DNA of 60,526 bases from Balneolaceae bacterium UBA1514 (GTDB lineage Bacteria > Bacteroidota > Rhodothermia > Balneolales > Balneolaceae): assembly GCA_002323515.1 (NCBI GenBank), contig DCQQ01000026.1, positions 1 to 60,526 of the forward strand, written 5' to 3'. The notes under the pieces are model-generated. The model did not search any database. It was not told where the DNA came from and was given only the letters and a program-made list of their open reading frames with translations. This document shows, one piece after another, positions 27,764 through 36,350 of the stretch. Made by a program: the position numbers and the translations under genes. Numbering within the stretch: the stretch's first letter is position 1; each line of letters opens with the position of its first letter.

Positions 27764-28819
27764 ATGAATTCAATTGAAAAGCATATTAAATGTACTTTCT
27801 ATAAGCGAATATTACCGAAAAGTATTTTAGTATACGTTGGGTTTATGGTATTGTTATTTTTATTCGTAGCTGGCTCTACCACTACGCTCAAAGCTCAAAA
27901 AAGCTTTGGGCAAGACCGAGCAGGCACGGAAGGTTTCCAGTTTACTAAAATCCCAGTCGATCCCCGTTCAGCGGCTATGGGGAACTCTAATATGGCCGAT
28001 GCAATGGATGGCTCTAGTTTATATTGGAACCCTGCTTTATCTGCAGAAACGAATGGATCAGAATTTATGGTCAGTCATACGGAGTATGTAGCTGGTATTC
28101 AGCAAGATTATTTTAGTTATATCCAGCGTATCAATAGCTATGCAATCGGTGTTTCTGTTCAGTACTTAGGGTCTGGTGACATAATGGAAACTACGGAGTT
28201 TCAACCCTTTGGTACGGGCAGAATATTTTCAACCCACCATATGGCTGCTGGACTTTCAGTTGCTCAGAAGGTAACGGATTTATTCAGCTATGGTCTTAGC
28301 TTTAAGTATCTATTAGAGAAAGTTGAAGAGATACAATACCAGAGTGGTGCCATAGATTTTGGTTTTGCTTATCGGGTAGGAGATACAGGACTACGTTTTG
28401 CAGTAGGGATTAATAACTTTGGTCTGGATGCGGCACCAGATGGTACTACTCAAAGAGAGTCCTTAGAGGGAGTTTTAGAATTAGAACCAGAAACTAATAC
28501 ATCTTTACCGACCCGTTTCCATATTGGCGCTGCATATGATTTGGTTGATAATCAGCAAAATAAAGTAACAATTACGGCTCAAGTGACCAATCCATCTGAT
28601 AATGCTGAGCAATTAAATGTAGGTGCTGAGTACAGTTTTATGGATCAATTTCATCTCAGAACTGGCTATGAATTTGGACAATTAGAACGCAGAATGCCTA
28701 GTCTTGGTGGTGGCGTGTCTGTACCTTTTGTCGGTAGAATATTGAAAGCTGATTATGCCTACACACGTTTTGAGCGTTTGGGGCAAATTCATCGGATAGG
28801 TATGAGGGTAAGTTTATGA
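27764..28819 (+). CDS. PorV/PorQ-like outer-membrane barrel protein
   Basis: A 351-residue outer-membrane protein of the PorV/PorQ/UPF0164 kind. A long signal peptide with hydrophobic core (ILVYVGFMVLLFLFVAG) ends near LKAQ. The conserved start of the mature protein is visible as FTKIPVDPRSAAMGNSNMAD followed by SSLYWNPALSA, a hallmark of the family. Amphipathic strands continue to a C-terminal ending RIGMRVSL. PorV shuttles cargo from the type IX secretion pore to the attachment complex; whether this paralogue does so is not shown. Spaced 1 nt from the receptor gene and overlapping the next gene by 4 nt. Confidence 0.85.
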   Translation: MNSIEKHIKCTFYKRILPKSILVYVGFMVLLFLFVAGSTTTLKAQKSFGQDRAGTEGFQFTKIPVDPRSAAMGNSNMADAMDGSSLYWNPALSAETNGSEFMVSHTEYVAGIQQDYFSYIQRINSYAIGVSVQYLGSGDIMETTEFQPFGTGRIFSTHHMAAGLSVAQKVTDLFSYGLSFKYLLEKVEEIQYQSGAIDFGFAYRVGDTGLRFAVGINNFGLDAAPDGTTQRESLEGVLELEPETNTSLPTRFHIGAAYDLVDNQQNKVTITAQVTNPSDNAEQLNVGAEYSFMDQFHLRTGYEFGQLERRMPSLGGGVSVPFVGRILKADYAYTRFERLGQIHRIGMRVSL

Positions 28820-30126
28820 AATTAGCACTAATTCAACCTTTTATGAGAGTTTCAGCACCTTTGCTACTGCTCTTTTTGATGATGGTTCAAGGTGGATGTA
28901 GTGAACTATTTAACACCAAAGACAATACGGATACCGACGAAATATTTGACGAAGGTAAAATTGATCCCCGATTAGAAAATGTAGATGGTTATGCCCCAGT
29001 GTTACCATTTTGGGGTAGTTTTGACGCTCCTAATGATATACATGTAGGATTTGATGAATTTGTTTACGTAACCGATGCTAATGGGGTTCATTTACTAGAT
29101 AGAGCTGATCTATCTCCACGAGTGACCATAGAATTAGAAGGAGCAGAAGCAGTAACTCAGGATAGACTCTTGAACGTGTATGTAGCAGCTAGGATTGACA
29201 CGGTTATTGAGAGTATTGATCCTACCATTACATGGAATCTTCCCGCTGTGTTTAAAATAAAGAATATGAACGGAGCGGGCCCTATAAAATTTGTAGATAC
29301 TCTTATTTTTCCATTTGATGATGCGAGTTTAAGTACTTCTGCGGCTCAAAATTCACGCTTAAATCGTAGCAGTGGGACCAATTACGAGAAAGTGAAAATC
29401 ACTGGTCTTAGCATACTGGCTGATAATACCTTGTATGTCACAAGAACTGGTCCATTCAATGAGACCACTCAAGTTGCGGCGCCAGATAATACGGTGTTAG
29501 AATTTCACCGAATAGTAGAAAACGGCATTAAAACAGATAAGATGCGTAACGTGCGTCAAATCAGGAGCCTTAGCCCAAACGTGCCTTCTTTAAGAAGTGC
29601 TATAGGCCTGAGTGGAATTGCTACCTTTGTAGCCCCACCACAGAGAGATACCTATACCGATAATCGAAGCTTTTTGATTACACAATCACAAGCCAACGTA
29701 GATATACCGTTTCGAGTTTTATGGATTGACGTAGTAGAGACGGTTGATGGGTTGGTTTATCAACAAAATTCACAACTACTAGCCCAGGATACTTCACAAG
29801 CAAGTGGTTTTCTGTATGAACCTAATAAATTCATGCGCCCTCAAGACGTGGCATTTGGAGGAGATGATGATGCCTTTATTTTCGTAGTAGATAGTGAGAC
29901 TCACCGATTATACCAGTTTCAGTCTAATGGTCAAGAAGGTGTCCCCCCACCAGCAGGAGCGGAAGATCAAACTCGTCAGATTATGGTGTCTTTTGGTGAG
30001 CTAGGGGCAGGTCCTAAAGAGTTTAATATGCCTAGTGGTGTGGCATATTTTCGCCGAGTAGTTTATGTAGCCGACAAAGGAAATAATCGTATTGCTCGGT
30101 ATAAATTAACCTCTGATTTTGAATAA
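28816..30126 (+). CDS. NHL/beta-propeller-like lipoprotein
   Basis: A 436-residue lipoprotein: hydrophobic signal (APLLLLFLMMVQ) and lipobox GGC. The body repeats short motifs typical of NHL propellers, such as APNDIHVGFDEFVYVTDANG near the start and FNMPSGVAYFRRVVYVADKG with NNRIARYKL at the end. The strand pattern suggests a five- or six-bladed propeller anchored in the envelope. Its ATG overlaps the previous stop (ATGA, 28816-28819). Last gene of the surface operon; likely a binding or scaffold role. No catalytic motif seen. Confidence 0.82.
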   Translation: MKLALIQPFMRVSAPLLLLFLMMVQGGCSELFNTKDNTDTDEIFDEGKIDPRLENVDGYAPVLPFWGSFDAPNDIHVGFDEFVYVTDANGVHLLDRADLSPRVTIELEGAEAVTQDRLLNVYVAARIDTVIESIDPTITWNLPAVFKIKNMNGAGPIKFVDTLIFPFDDASLSTSAAQNSRLNRSSGTNYEKVKITGLSILADNTLYVTRTGPFNETTQVAAPDNTVLEFHRIVENGIKTDKMRNVRQIRSLSPNVPSLRSAIGLSGIATFVAPPQRDTYTDNRSFLITQSQANVDIPFRVLWIDVVETVDGLVYQQNSQLLAQDTSQASGFLYEPNKFMRPQDVAFGGDDDAFIFVVDSETHRLYQFQSNGQEGVPPPAGAEDQTRQIMVSFGELGAGPKEFNMPSGVAYFRRVVYVADKGNNRIARYKLTSDFE

Positions 30127-30180
30127 AACTATGCGAGATATGCGTATACACGAATCCAGGAAGTGTATATTTTTGACTGG

Positions 30181-30545
30181 TATGTATCTCTTGATTTCGC
30201 TTCTTTTAATGTATATTTGAAACAAGATATACCAGAGCGTTTCCGCTATAAGAATCATGATCGAACGCCAAATTTATTGCTATTGGCTAACTTGGGGTAC
30301 ACCATTACCACCACCGTTTAGACTCTTGGCCCAATTTCCCATCGGGTGGAGCGTACGGCTATGATCCTGCCTATCCAGAAATGCATGCCGTATTTATGGC
30401 AATAGGACTAGATATTGTTCCTAGCAACATGCTTCCTCCTTATGAAGTAGTGCATGTGTACGAATTACTGACCCATCTACTAGGTATAGCACCCGCTCCT
30501 AATGACGGAAGCCTCGAAACGTTTGAGGGAATTCTTTACGATTAA
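30181..30545 (+). pseudogene. Remnant of nucleotide pyrophosphatase/phosphodiesterase gene
   Basis: The region holds the C-terminal third of a type I phosphodiesterase/nucleotide pyrophosphatase (alkaline phosphatase superfamily) in two frames. The first reads NVYLKQDIPERFRYKNHDR then LLLLANLGYTIT and stops at TAG (30319-30321). The shifted frame continues SGGAYGYDPAYPEMHAVFMA with the metal-ligand His, then VVHVYELLTHLLGIAPAPND and ends at TAA (30543-30545). Everything N-terminal, including the catalytic Thr/Ser, is missing. It follows the surface operon; no functional protein is expected. Confidence 0.8.
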
Positions 30546-30680
30546 ATAAAGTTATCTTATTGTGTTACTTAATGTTGTGTGCTTTGGCACCGCATATTTG
30601 CTATAATTTGGATTGCATCTAATCAAATTCGGGCGCATATTTCATCTCAATTCAAGAATAACTTACTCTATTTTCACGCT

Positions 30681-31016
30681 ATGCCTTACGTTGTTACAGA
30701 ACCATGTATTAAATGTAAATACACCAACTGCGCGGCAGTTTGCCCGGTTGATGCTTTTCGAGAAGGGCCTAATTTTTTGGTTATAGATCCTAATGAGTGC
30801 ATTGACTGTGATGCATGTGTATCCGAATGCCCTGTTGAGGCTATTTATCCCGATGATGAGGCGCCTGAAAAATGGGAACATTTTATTGACTTGAACGAAC
30901 GCCTTGCCGAAGTATGGGAAGACAATGTCATCAACGAAACCAAGGATGCATTGCCTGAAGCAGATGAATGGGCAAGTAAAGAGGGTAAAGAAGACCAACT
31001 TCAAGAAGAGTGGTAA
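30681..31016 (+). CDS. Ferredoxin, FdxA-type (7Fe/8Fe)
   Basis: A 111-residue electron-transfer protein starting [20 protein letters not shown]. Cluster motifs are [18 protein letters not shown] and [18 protein letters not shown]. The first motif has C-x2-C-x4-C-x3-CP spacing rather than the plain C-x2-C-x2-C-x3-CP, the FdxA-type arrangement that often holds a 3Fe-4S cluster. A C-terminal acidic helical tail of about 50 residues ([18 protein letters not shown]) is typical of this family. The frame is open for 34 codons upstream, but ATG at 30681 matches the invariant family start. A single-gene unit followed by folP after 45 bases. Confidence 0.93.
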   Translation: MPYVVTEPCIKCKYTNCAAVCPVDAFREGPNFLVIDPNECIDCDACVSECPVEAIYPDDEAPEKWEHFIDLNERLAEVWEDNVINETKDALPEADEWASKEGKEDQLQEEW

Positions 31017-31061
31017 AGTTACTGTATAAGGTAGTTTTATACACATCACCCTGCTAAATTG

Positions 31062-31901
31062 ATGTTAGCACTCGCCCCGTTTTTTGCAAAAGAACGTCCA
31101 TCCATTATGGGAGTACTCAATGCCACTCCCGATTCCTTTAGTGACGGAGGACAGTTCAATCGGGTTAGTGCAGCTCTTCATCGTATTGACGAAATGATTG
31201 CACAAGGCGCTTCGATCATTGACATAGGTGGAGAATCCACCCGCCCATATGCCCTTGCTATTGAAGAATCAGAGGAAATTCTCAGGGTTATTCCCATTTT
31301 ACAAAATGCAGTACCCCGCTTTTCCGATCAGGTCCTTTTTTCCATTGATACCACTAAATACGGGGTAGCAGAGCAGGCCTTAGATGCGGGTGCGCTCATC
31401 ATAAATGATGTCAGTGGGCTTCAAAACTCCCCAGCAATGGCAAGCTTAGCTGCATCGTTTAATGCGGCATATATTCTAATGCACACCCAAGGAAGCCCCC
31501 AGGATATGCAAGACAATCCGAGTTATACGCATTCCGTCACAGATATCGTTGATTTTTTAGTACAGCAAAGCGTGCTCTTGCAGCGGGAAGGAGTAGAACA
31601 CATTATTGTAGATCCAGGCATAGGCTTTGGGAAAAGTCTGGATCACAATCTGCAGATTATTGCAGGGCTTGACAAAGTGGTAGAAATTGGCTTTCCTGTA
31701 TTGTTAGGTGCCTCTCGAAAATCTATGTTTGGTCAGCTGTTAGACGATCGTGGAGTGGAAGGACGATTGGCAGGAACACTAGCGGCACATTATCATGGAT
31801 TAATGCAGGGAGTGCGTATATTGCGTGTGCATGATGTGCAAGAAGCTAGTGATAGTATACGGGTGTTTGAAGCTTTACAAGCGGCTAAACAACCAGAATA
31901 G
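31062..31901 (+). CDS. folP: Dihydropteroate synthase
   Basis: A 279-residue TIM-barrel enzyme joining p-aminobenzoate and 6-hydroxymethyl-dihydropterin diphosphate in folate synthesis, the sulfonamide target. Motifs: MGVLNATPDSFSDGG, IIDIGGESTRPYA, FSIDTTKYGVAE, LIINDVSG, ILMHTQGSPQDMQ, IIVDPGIGFGKSLDHN, LLGASRKSMF and the C-terminal LRVHDVQEA. All active-site loops are present. ATG at 31062 is used; a TTG lies one codon upstream. It is followed after 97 bases by cdaA, a folP-cdaA order seen in other Bacteroidota. Confidence 0.96.
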   Translation: MLALAPFFAKERPSIMGVLNATPDSFSDGGQFNRVSAALHRIDEMIAQGASIIDIGGESTRPYALAIEESEEILRVIPILQNAVPRFSDQVLFSIDTTKYGVAEQALDAGALIINDVSGLQNSPAMASLAASFNAAYILMHTQGSPQDMQDNPSYTHSVTDIVDFLVQQSVLLQREGVEHIIVDPGIGFGKSLDHNLQIIAGLDKVVEIGFPVLLGASRKSMFGQLLDDRGVEGRLAGTLAAHYHGLMQGVRILRVHDVQEASDSIRVFEALQAAKQPE

Positions 31902-31998
31902 AATTTTAGATTTTGTATAGATACTTTTAGGCCGCATATTAGTTGGTTAGACGAACCTATGACACACGCTATTATTAAACGCAAATTACCCTTTTGAA

Positions 31999-32814
31999 TT
32001 GAATCCTCTAGGCTTTCTCGATTTTGGATTATTGGATTTTCTAGAGACACTAATTATTGCAGGAGCTTTAGTTGGTGTCTACCGTTGGATCCGTGGAACC
32101 TACGCCATTCGCGCGGGTGTGGGTATTTTATTTCTTTTACTTATCAATTTTATTATTCGATTATTTGGATTCACTACTATCGATTTTATTCTAAGCGCCA
32201 TTCTTGATGTAGGTATTTTAGCTGTATTTATCATATTTCAACCAGAAATAAGAGGGCTTTTATACCGAATAGGTCAGAATCCTTCTATTCGATTATTTGG
32301 TGGTAAGTCTAGCACGGAGCAGGTTATTGATGAGGTTATAAATGCGGTTAAGCATATGTCAACTGAGTATATCGGTGCCCTTATTGTTTTTGCTCCTCCT
32401 TCTGGAGCCTTGAATTATGACAATACAGGGACGCAACTCGATTCGGTAGTAAAACAAAAATTATTGGTGAGTATCTTTAGAAAAGAATCTCCATTGCACG
32501 ATGGCGCCGTTATTATTCGTAATAACCGGATTACTGCAGCAGGTTGTTTCCTATCTTTGTCTGAAAATCCTAATTTAAGTAAATCTCTAGGTACTCGTCA
32601 CCGAGCAGCAATTGGTATGTCCGAAAATAATAATATGTTTGTTATTGTCGTCTCAGAAGAAACTGGCCGTATATCGGTAGCTCAAAACGGTAATTTAAAC
32701 AGTGGACTTAGTATTCAACGTCTCCGTAAAGAAATGGAGAGTAGTTTTTCTTTGACTAAGTTTAAAGAAGAAGTAGCCTTTTCAGCCCCGCAAACGGAAA
32801 TGAATCTGAAATAA
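31999..32814 (+). CDS. cdaA: Diadenylate cyclase CdaA (DacA)
   Basis: Membrane-bound synthase of cyclic di-AMP from two ATP, 271 residues. The N-terminus has membrane helices (ETLIIAGALVGVYRW, GVGILFLLLINFIIRLF, IDFILSAILDVGILAVFII), then the DAC domain with both catalytic motifs, LHDGAVIIRNN and GTRHRAAIGMSE. The start is a TTG at 31999; the frame is open only to 31963 and has no ATG, so TTG is the best start. A 12-codon frame (31959-31997) ends just before it. c-di-AMP usually controls osmotic and cell-wall balance. Confidence 0.93.
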   Translation: MNPLGFLDFGLLDFLETLIIAGALVGVYRWIRGTYAIRAGVGILFLLLINFIIRLFGFTTIDFILSAILDVGILAVFIIFQPEIRGLLYRIGQNPSIRLFGGKSSTEQVIDEVINAVKHMSTEYIGALIVFAPPSGALNYDNTGTQLDSVVKQKLLVSIFRKESPLHDGAVIIRNNRITAAGCFLSLSENPNLSKSLGTRHRAAIGMSENNNMFVIVVSEETGRISVAQNGNLNSGLSIQRLRKEMESSFSLTKFKEEVAFSAPQTEMNLK

Positions 32815-32844
32815 TTTAGGCGACTAACTAGCGGTTGCTCTGCA

Positions 32845-34188
32845 TTACCCAGAGTTACGTTCTAAGAAATGAGTATTTCCCTGTACTCTATATAGACTTC
32901 TGGCGGTTTTAACGGTGCCTTTTCCATAGCGATTATTGATACGATCAATGGCTTGATAACGCTGAGTATATTCGGCTTCATCCCGAAAAAATAGATTCAT
33001 TTGGCTGGTTTTATCCATGTCTTGAGTGCTTATCATTAGACTACGAATAGCCATTTTTCGCTGGCAAAAAGAGTCAATGAGCTCAGCTAATTCTCTCATG
33101 CACGCGTCATATACATATTTGGTTATGTGAGTAAAACTAGGGGTTACAAAGCGGAATCCTATGCTAGGATAGTCATTTTTGTCAAAACCAATATGCCCAC
33201 CAAAACTACTCGAACGTATGCCGTAGGCCCGCATTCGGTAGCAGATCATTTCGATTCCAATGGCTAGTTCACCTTTGATAGCTTCTGGGTCGGTACTTCC
33301 TTCGGAGAAGGTATGTCCATAACTTACGCCCCATTTAGGTGAATATTCATGATTTTCCTCGAGTATTCGACCTTGATCCTGGCCGGTAATCGTTTCAAAA
33401 AGCATACGCCCAAAATGGGGTCCAAATAGACGCACAAAGGTGTTGGGTTCATTGTGTTTTACCACATCTCGTATGCGCTCATATCCTTCTGCTAGGAGAT
33501 GCTCATAACGCCTTCGCCCTACCCCCCATACTTCGTTGAGCAGTAATGGGTGTATACACATTCGTTCATCTTCATTGCTTAGAATAAGAGAAATACCGCG
33601 GGGCTTATCCAAGCCACTGGCTAGCTTAGCATAGGTTTTGGATCGAGCAATTCCAATAGATCCATATAGTCCCGTGGTTTCCACGATATCGCGTTGCATT
33701 TGCTGAGCAAACGTTCGGATTTGAGGCTCTTCTTTGCCTAGAAGAAAACTTGCATCCATAAAATATTCATCCATCGAGTAGCGCTCTATTTGGTGTGAGT
33801 AACGGTTCATAATATGATGTACCTGTGTTGATATAGCGGTATAACTAGCGTAGTCTACCTGAAGCATGCATACGTATGGGCAGCGTTTATAAGCCTCATA
33901 GGCGCTCATTCCTGTTTTAATCCCCATCGAACGTGCTTCATAAGAAGAGGTGGCTACAATACCTTTAACGGTTCCATTTTCTTTTCTCCATCCACCTATA
34001 ATGAGGGGAATTCCGTACATATTCTTTCGGAGTTGCTCTACTTGCGCGTAAAAACAGGCAAAGTCGAAATGCAAATATAAGCGGTCTTTTCGGTGTCGAT
34101 GTTGGTGTTCTGGGTATACCGTATTGTAGAGAGTAATACGATGTACATCTTGTTCGGCTTGATACGAATATTCATTTTTTTTTGGCAT
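32845..34188 (-). CDS. Y-family DNA polymerase (DinB/UmuC-like)
   Basis: A 447-residue translesion polymerase. Palm residues are intact: D42 in LHFDFACFYAQVE and D140-E141 in RYSMDEYFMD, plus a steric/finger segment ATSSYEARSMGIKTGMSAYE. The helix-hairpin-helix thumb (VWGVGRRRYEHLLAEG) and little finger follow. Residues 396-401 (QMNLFF) match the beta-clamp-binding consensus, and the C-terminus has INNRYGKGTVKTAR as in other Y-family proteins. Because catalytic acids and clamp motif are present it should be an active polymerase rather than an ImuB-like scaffold. Divergent (46 bp) from an uncharacterised gene and near a SRAP gene; SOS-type control is inferred. Confidence 0.9.
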   Translation of the reverse strand: MPKKNEYSYQAEQDVHRITLYNTVYPEHQHRHRKDRLYLHFDFACFYAQVEQLRKNMYGIPLIIGGWRKENGTVKGIVATSSYEARSMGIKTGMSAYEAYKRCPYVCMLQVDYASYTAISTQVHHIMNRYSHQIERYSMDEYFMDASFLLGKEEPQIRTFAQQMQRDIVETTGLYGSIGIARSKTYAKLASGLDKPRGISLILSNEDERMCIHPLLLNEVWGVGRRRYEHLLAEGYERIRDVVKHNEPNTFVRLFGPHFGRMLFETITGQDQGRILEENHEYSPKWGVSYGHTFSEGSTDPEAIKGELAIGIEMICYRMRAYGIRSSSFGGHIGFDKNDYPSIGFRFVTPSFTHITKYVYDACMRELAELIDSFCQRKMAIRSLMISTQDMDKTSQMNLFFRDEAEYTQRYQAIDRINNRYGKGTVKTARSLYRVQGNTHFLERNSG

Positions 34189-34234
34189 AAATTACTCCGC
34201 TATTGATATGTACAATATATGTGTGTAATTTAAA

Positions 34235-34897
34235 ATGACCAAACAAATATTGGTCATGAACAACTTTCCCCTTGTAGAAATGCTCGCTTTTTTCCCCCGC
34301 TATTCAGAGGTGTACACTTTTGATTGGAGGCTGCGCTATGTGCGGCAGGTACGTCATATTAGATCCTGTCACACTAAGACGCTAGGAGGGGTGCAATATT
34401 CATTTTTTAGTATTATGACTCAGCAGGGCGAAGCTATGGATGTACGCTTTAATCACGATGAATTACTTTGGGACATTGTAGCGCTGCCTGGATCCGAGTT
34501 AGCTATACATAGCGAAGATGGTTCGCATTTTGTTATTGACCGAATATTGGTGCACCAACAGCGGCATAAGCATCAGCCTTCTCTGGCTCATCGTATGCGC
34601 CCTATCCGTTTTGAGTGGCTTCCTTACGCCCGATGCGCGAGGAAGAGCCCTATTGAACATGCCAAAGTAGACCGCATGCATCCGTATCGTTTTTTGAAAG
34701 GAAAAAATAGCTCCTATCAGGTTCATAGGATAGAAACGCGTCATCTAGAAGATGTTATGGTCACCCGGCATTTTCATTATGTTGTTGAGGATACCGAGCG
34801 GAGGTTCTATCATGTAGTATACATATTGGATCAGGGAGATTGGCGGTTTATACAAGAAGTAGATGAACAGTTCTTATTTCACCGGTCTACTCCTTGA
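34235..34897 (+). CDS. Uncharacterised basic protein beside Y-family polymerase
   Basis: A 220-residue soluble, His- and Arg-rich protein of unrecognised family. Features: LAFFPRYSEVYTFDWRLRYV near the start, a beta-rich core, and a C-terminal RRFYHVVYILDQGDWRFIQE, somewhat reminiscent of the small DUF6504-type proteins encoded with mutasome genes in Actinobacteria; that resemblance is by eye only. It shares a 46-bp divergent promoter region with the polymerase gene and converges with the SRAP gene 20 bp away. The context suggests a role in damage tolerance, but nothing in the sequence proves it. Confidence 0.75.
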   Translation: MTKQILVMNNFPLVEMLAFFPRYSEVYTFDWRLRYVRQVRHIRSCHTKTLGGVQYSFFSIMTQQGEAMDVRFNHDELLWDIVALPGSELAIHSEDGSHFVIDRILVHQQRHKHQPSLAHRMRPIRFEWLPYARCARKSPIEHAKVDRMHPYRFLKGKNSSYQVHRIETRHLEDVMVTRHFHYVVEDTERRFYHVVYILDQGDWRFIQEVDEQFLFHRSTP

Positions 34898-34917
34898 AAG
34901 CGGGCCAAATAGTATGA

Positions 34918-35634
34918 TTAGAATAACCGTAATTTGGCTTCGATAAGATGAGGCCCGTTGTTACGTACGTTCCCAACAGCAGCAGGAACGATATGGCTTT
35001 TAAGTCCATCATCGGGGTAGGGGTCCAATAGGTAGTTCAAATCTTCTATACCCAATTGTGGATTTAACCAATGAGTCCATTCAGATGAATGCAAAAAAAT
35101 AGGCATACGGTCATGAATGTCTTGCATGGTTGCATTGGGTCGAGTGGTCAAAATAGAAAACGAGTAAAGAGAGTCCAGTGGGCTTAAGGGAGAATAAAAG
35201 CCTGCTGCAAAAAGAATAGAGTTATTGACCGCTTGTATATAATGAGGAGTTTTATTCCCTTTTGTGCCTGACCATTCAAAAAATCCGTTCATTGGGACAA
35301 GGCATCGCTGCGTAGATACGGATCGCCACATGAGTTTTTCGACTATCTGTTCGGATCGAGTGTTAATGGGTAGTAGGGGGCGGCTTCTTGCCTTCGGTTT
35401 CCACCCCATAAATCCCCAATACATGGGTGTCCGTATTAATTGGGGAGTATCGGTGGTGGCTTGAAAGATGACCGGTACGATATGGCTGGGCGCTATATTA
35501 TAAGAAGGTAGTTTATGAGCGATTTTCTGTAGATTCTGTTCTCCAAAAATTCCATCTATTTCGTTTGGCAGCGAAGATCCGATCAGTGTATCTATGGTAC
35601 TAAGGTCACTAAAAAGAGTGTATCGTCCACACAT
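34918..35634 (-). CDS. SOS response-associated peptidase, YedK/HMCES (SRAP) family
   Basis: A 238-residue SRAP protein, which forms a stable covalent link to abasic sites in single-stranded DNA. The start was set at ATG 35634, so the protein begins MCGRYTLF and Cys2 becomes the nucleophile after Met removal; a TTG one codon upstream would bury it. Other family motifs: YNIAPSHIVPVI, MYWGFMGWKPK, INTRSEQI, RCLVPMNGFFEW (catalytic Glu), HDRMPIFL. Neighbours are a Y-family polymerase and an uncharacterised protein, a typical SRAP context. The motor operon begins 17 bases downstream of this gene's start, on the same strand, with motB as its last gene. Confidence 0.95.
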   Translation of the reverse strand: MCGRYTLFSDLSTIDTLIGSSLPNEIDGIFGEQNLQKIAHKLPSYNIAPSHIVPVIFQATTDTPQLIRTPMYWGFMGWKPKARSRPLLPINTRSEQIVEKLMWRSVSTQRCLVPMNGFFEWSGTKGNKTPHYIQAVNNSILFAAGFYSPLSPLDSLYSFSILTTRPNATMQDIHDRMPIFLHSSEWTHWLNPQLGIEDLNYLLDPYPDDGLKSHIVPAAVGNVRNNGPHLIEAKLRLF

Positions 35635-35651
35635 CAAATAGAAAACGCCGT

Positions 35652-36314
35652 TTAATAAAAAATGCGAAGTACAATCCGTCTATTTTTTGCACGGTTTTCT
35701 ATAATATCTTGACCAAATTCGTCAATATGGGGTGCAGTAGGTAAGGGTTGTGTGTCTGCATATCCTGATGCTTTCAGATTGGAGGCTTGGTATCCTTGAC
35801 TAACAAGAAATTTAACTACCTCAGAGGCTCTTGCAACAGAAAGTTCCCAGTTAGAAGGAAACCTTAACGTATTAATAGGAACATTATCAGTATGCCCTTC
35901 GATATCTACTTTAAAATTGTAAAATGATAATCCATTTAGAGCATCAGATACTTTACTAATAATACTCTCACCTGAGGGTAATAATTCGGCACCACCTGAG
36001 ATATAAAGTGAACTACTATTAAATGTCATCACAATTTCTTTGGTAGTCAAATCAATATTAACTAAGCCTTGGTTACGTTCGGTAGTTAAAACAGAATCTA
36101 GATCAGCTTTAATTTCTGCCAACGGAGTTTTCTGTATTTCTGTACCCGTTACCTCTGAACGCATTCCTTCTTTCATTTGATCCCAAAGAGCTTGATCAGG
36201 GGTACTTGAAGCAATTAGAATAGCAAAAAAAGCAAGCAGTAATGTAATCATATCACTGTAGGTAAGAAGATATTCAAGATCTTCTTCTGCTTCTTCCATT
36301 TCATTAGCGCTCAT
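35652..36314 (-). CDS. motB: MotB-like stator protein, OmpA/peptidoglycan-binding domain
   Basis: A 220-residue protein, shorter than flagellar MotB (about 300). The short cytoplasmic N-terminus leads into a single membrane helix with the proton-accepting Asp, D21, in TYSDMITLLLAFFAIL. The OmpA-like domain contains FKVDIEGHTDNVPINT, FPSNWELSVARASEVV and the NRAKNRRIVLRI end that binds peptidoglycan. Next to motA (36 nt gap), last in the five-gene operon. Together they would form the ion-powered, wall-anchored stator. Confidence 0.92.
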   Translation of the reverse strand: MSANEMEEAEEDLEYLLTYSDMITLLLAFFAILIASSTPDQALWDQMKEGMRSEVTGTEIQKTPLAEIKADLDSVLTTERNQGLVNIDLTTKEIVMTFNSSSLYISGGAELLPSGESIISKVSDALNGLSFYNFKVDIEGHTDNVPINTLRFPSNWELSVARASEVVKFLVSQGYQASNLKASGYADTQPLPTAPHIDEFGQDIIENRAKNRRIVLRIFY

Positions 36315-36350
36315 AACAAACTTATTTAAATTATTGTACTATCGAAATAG

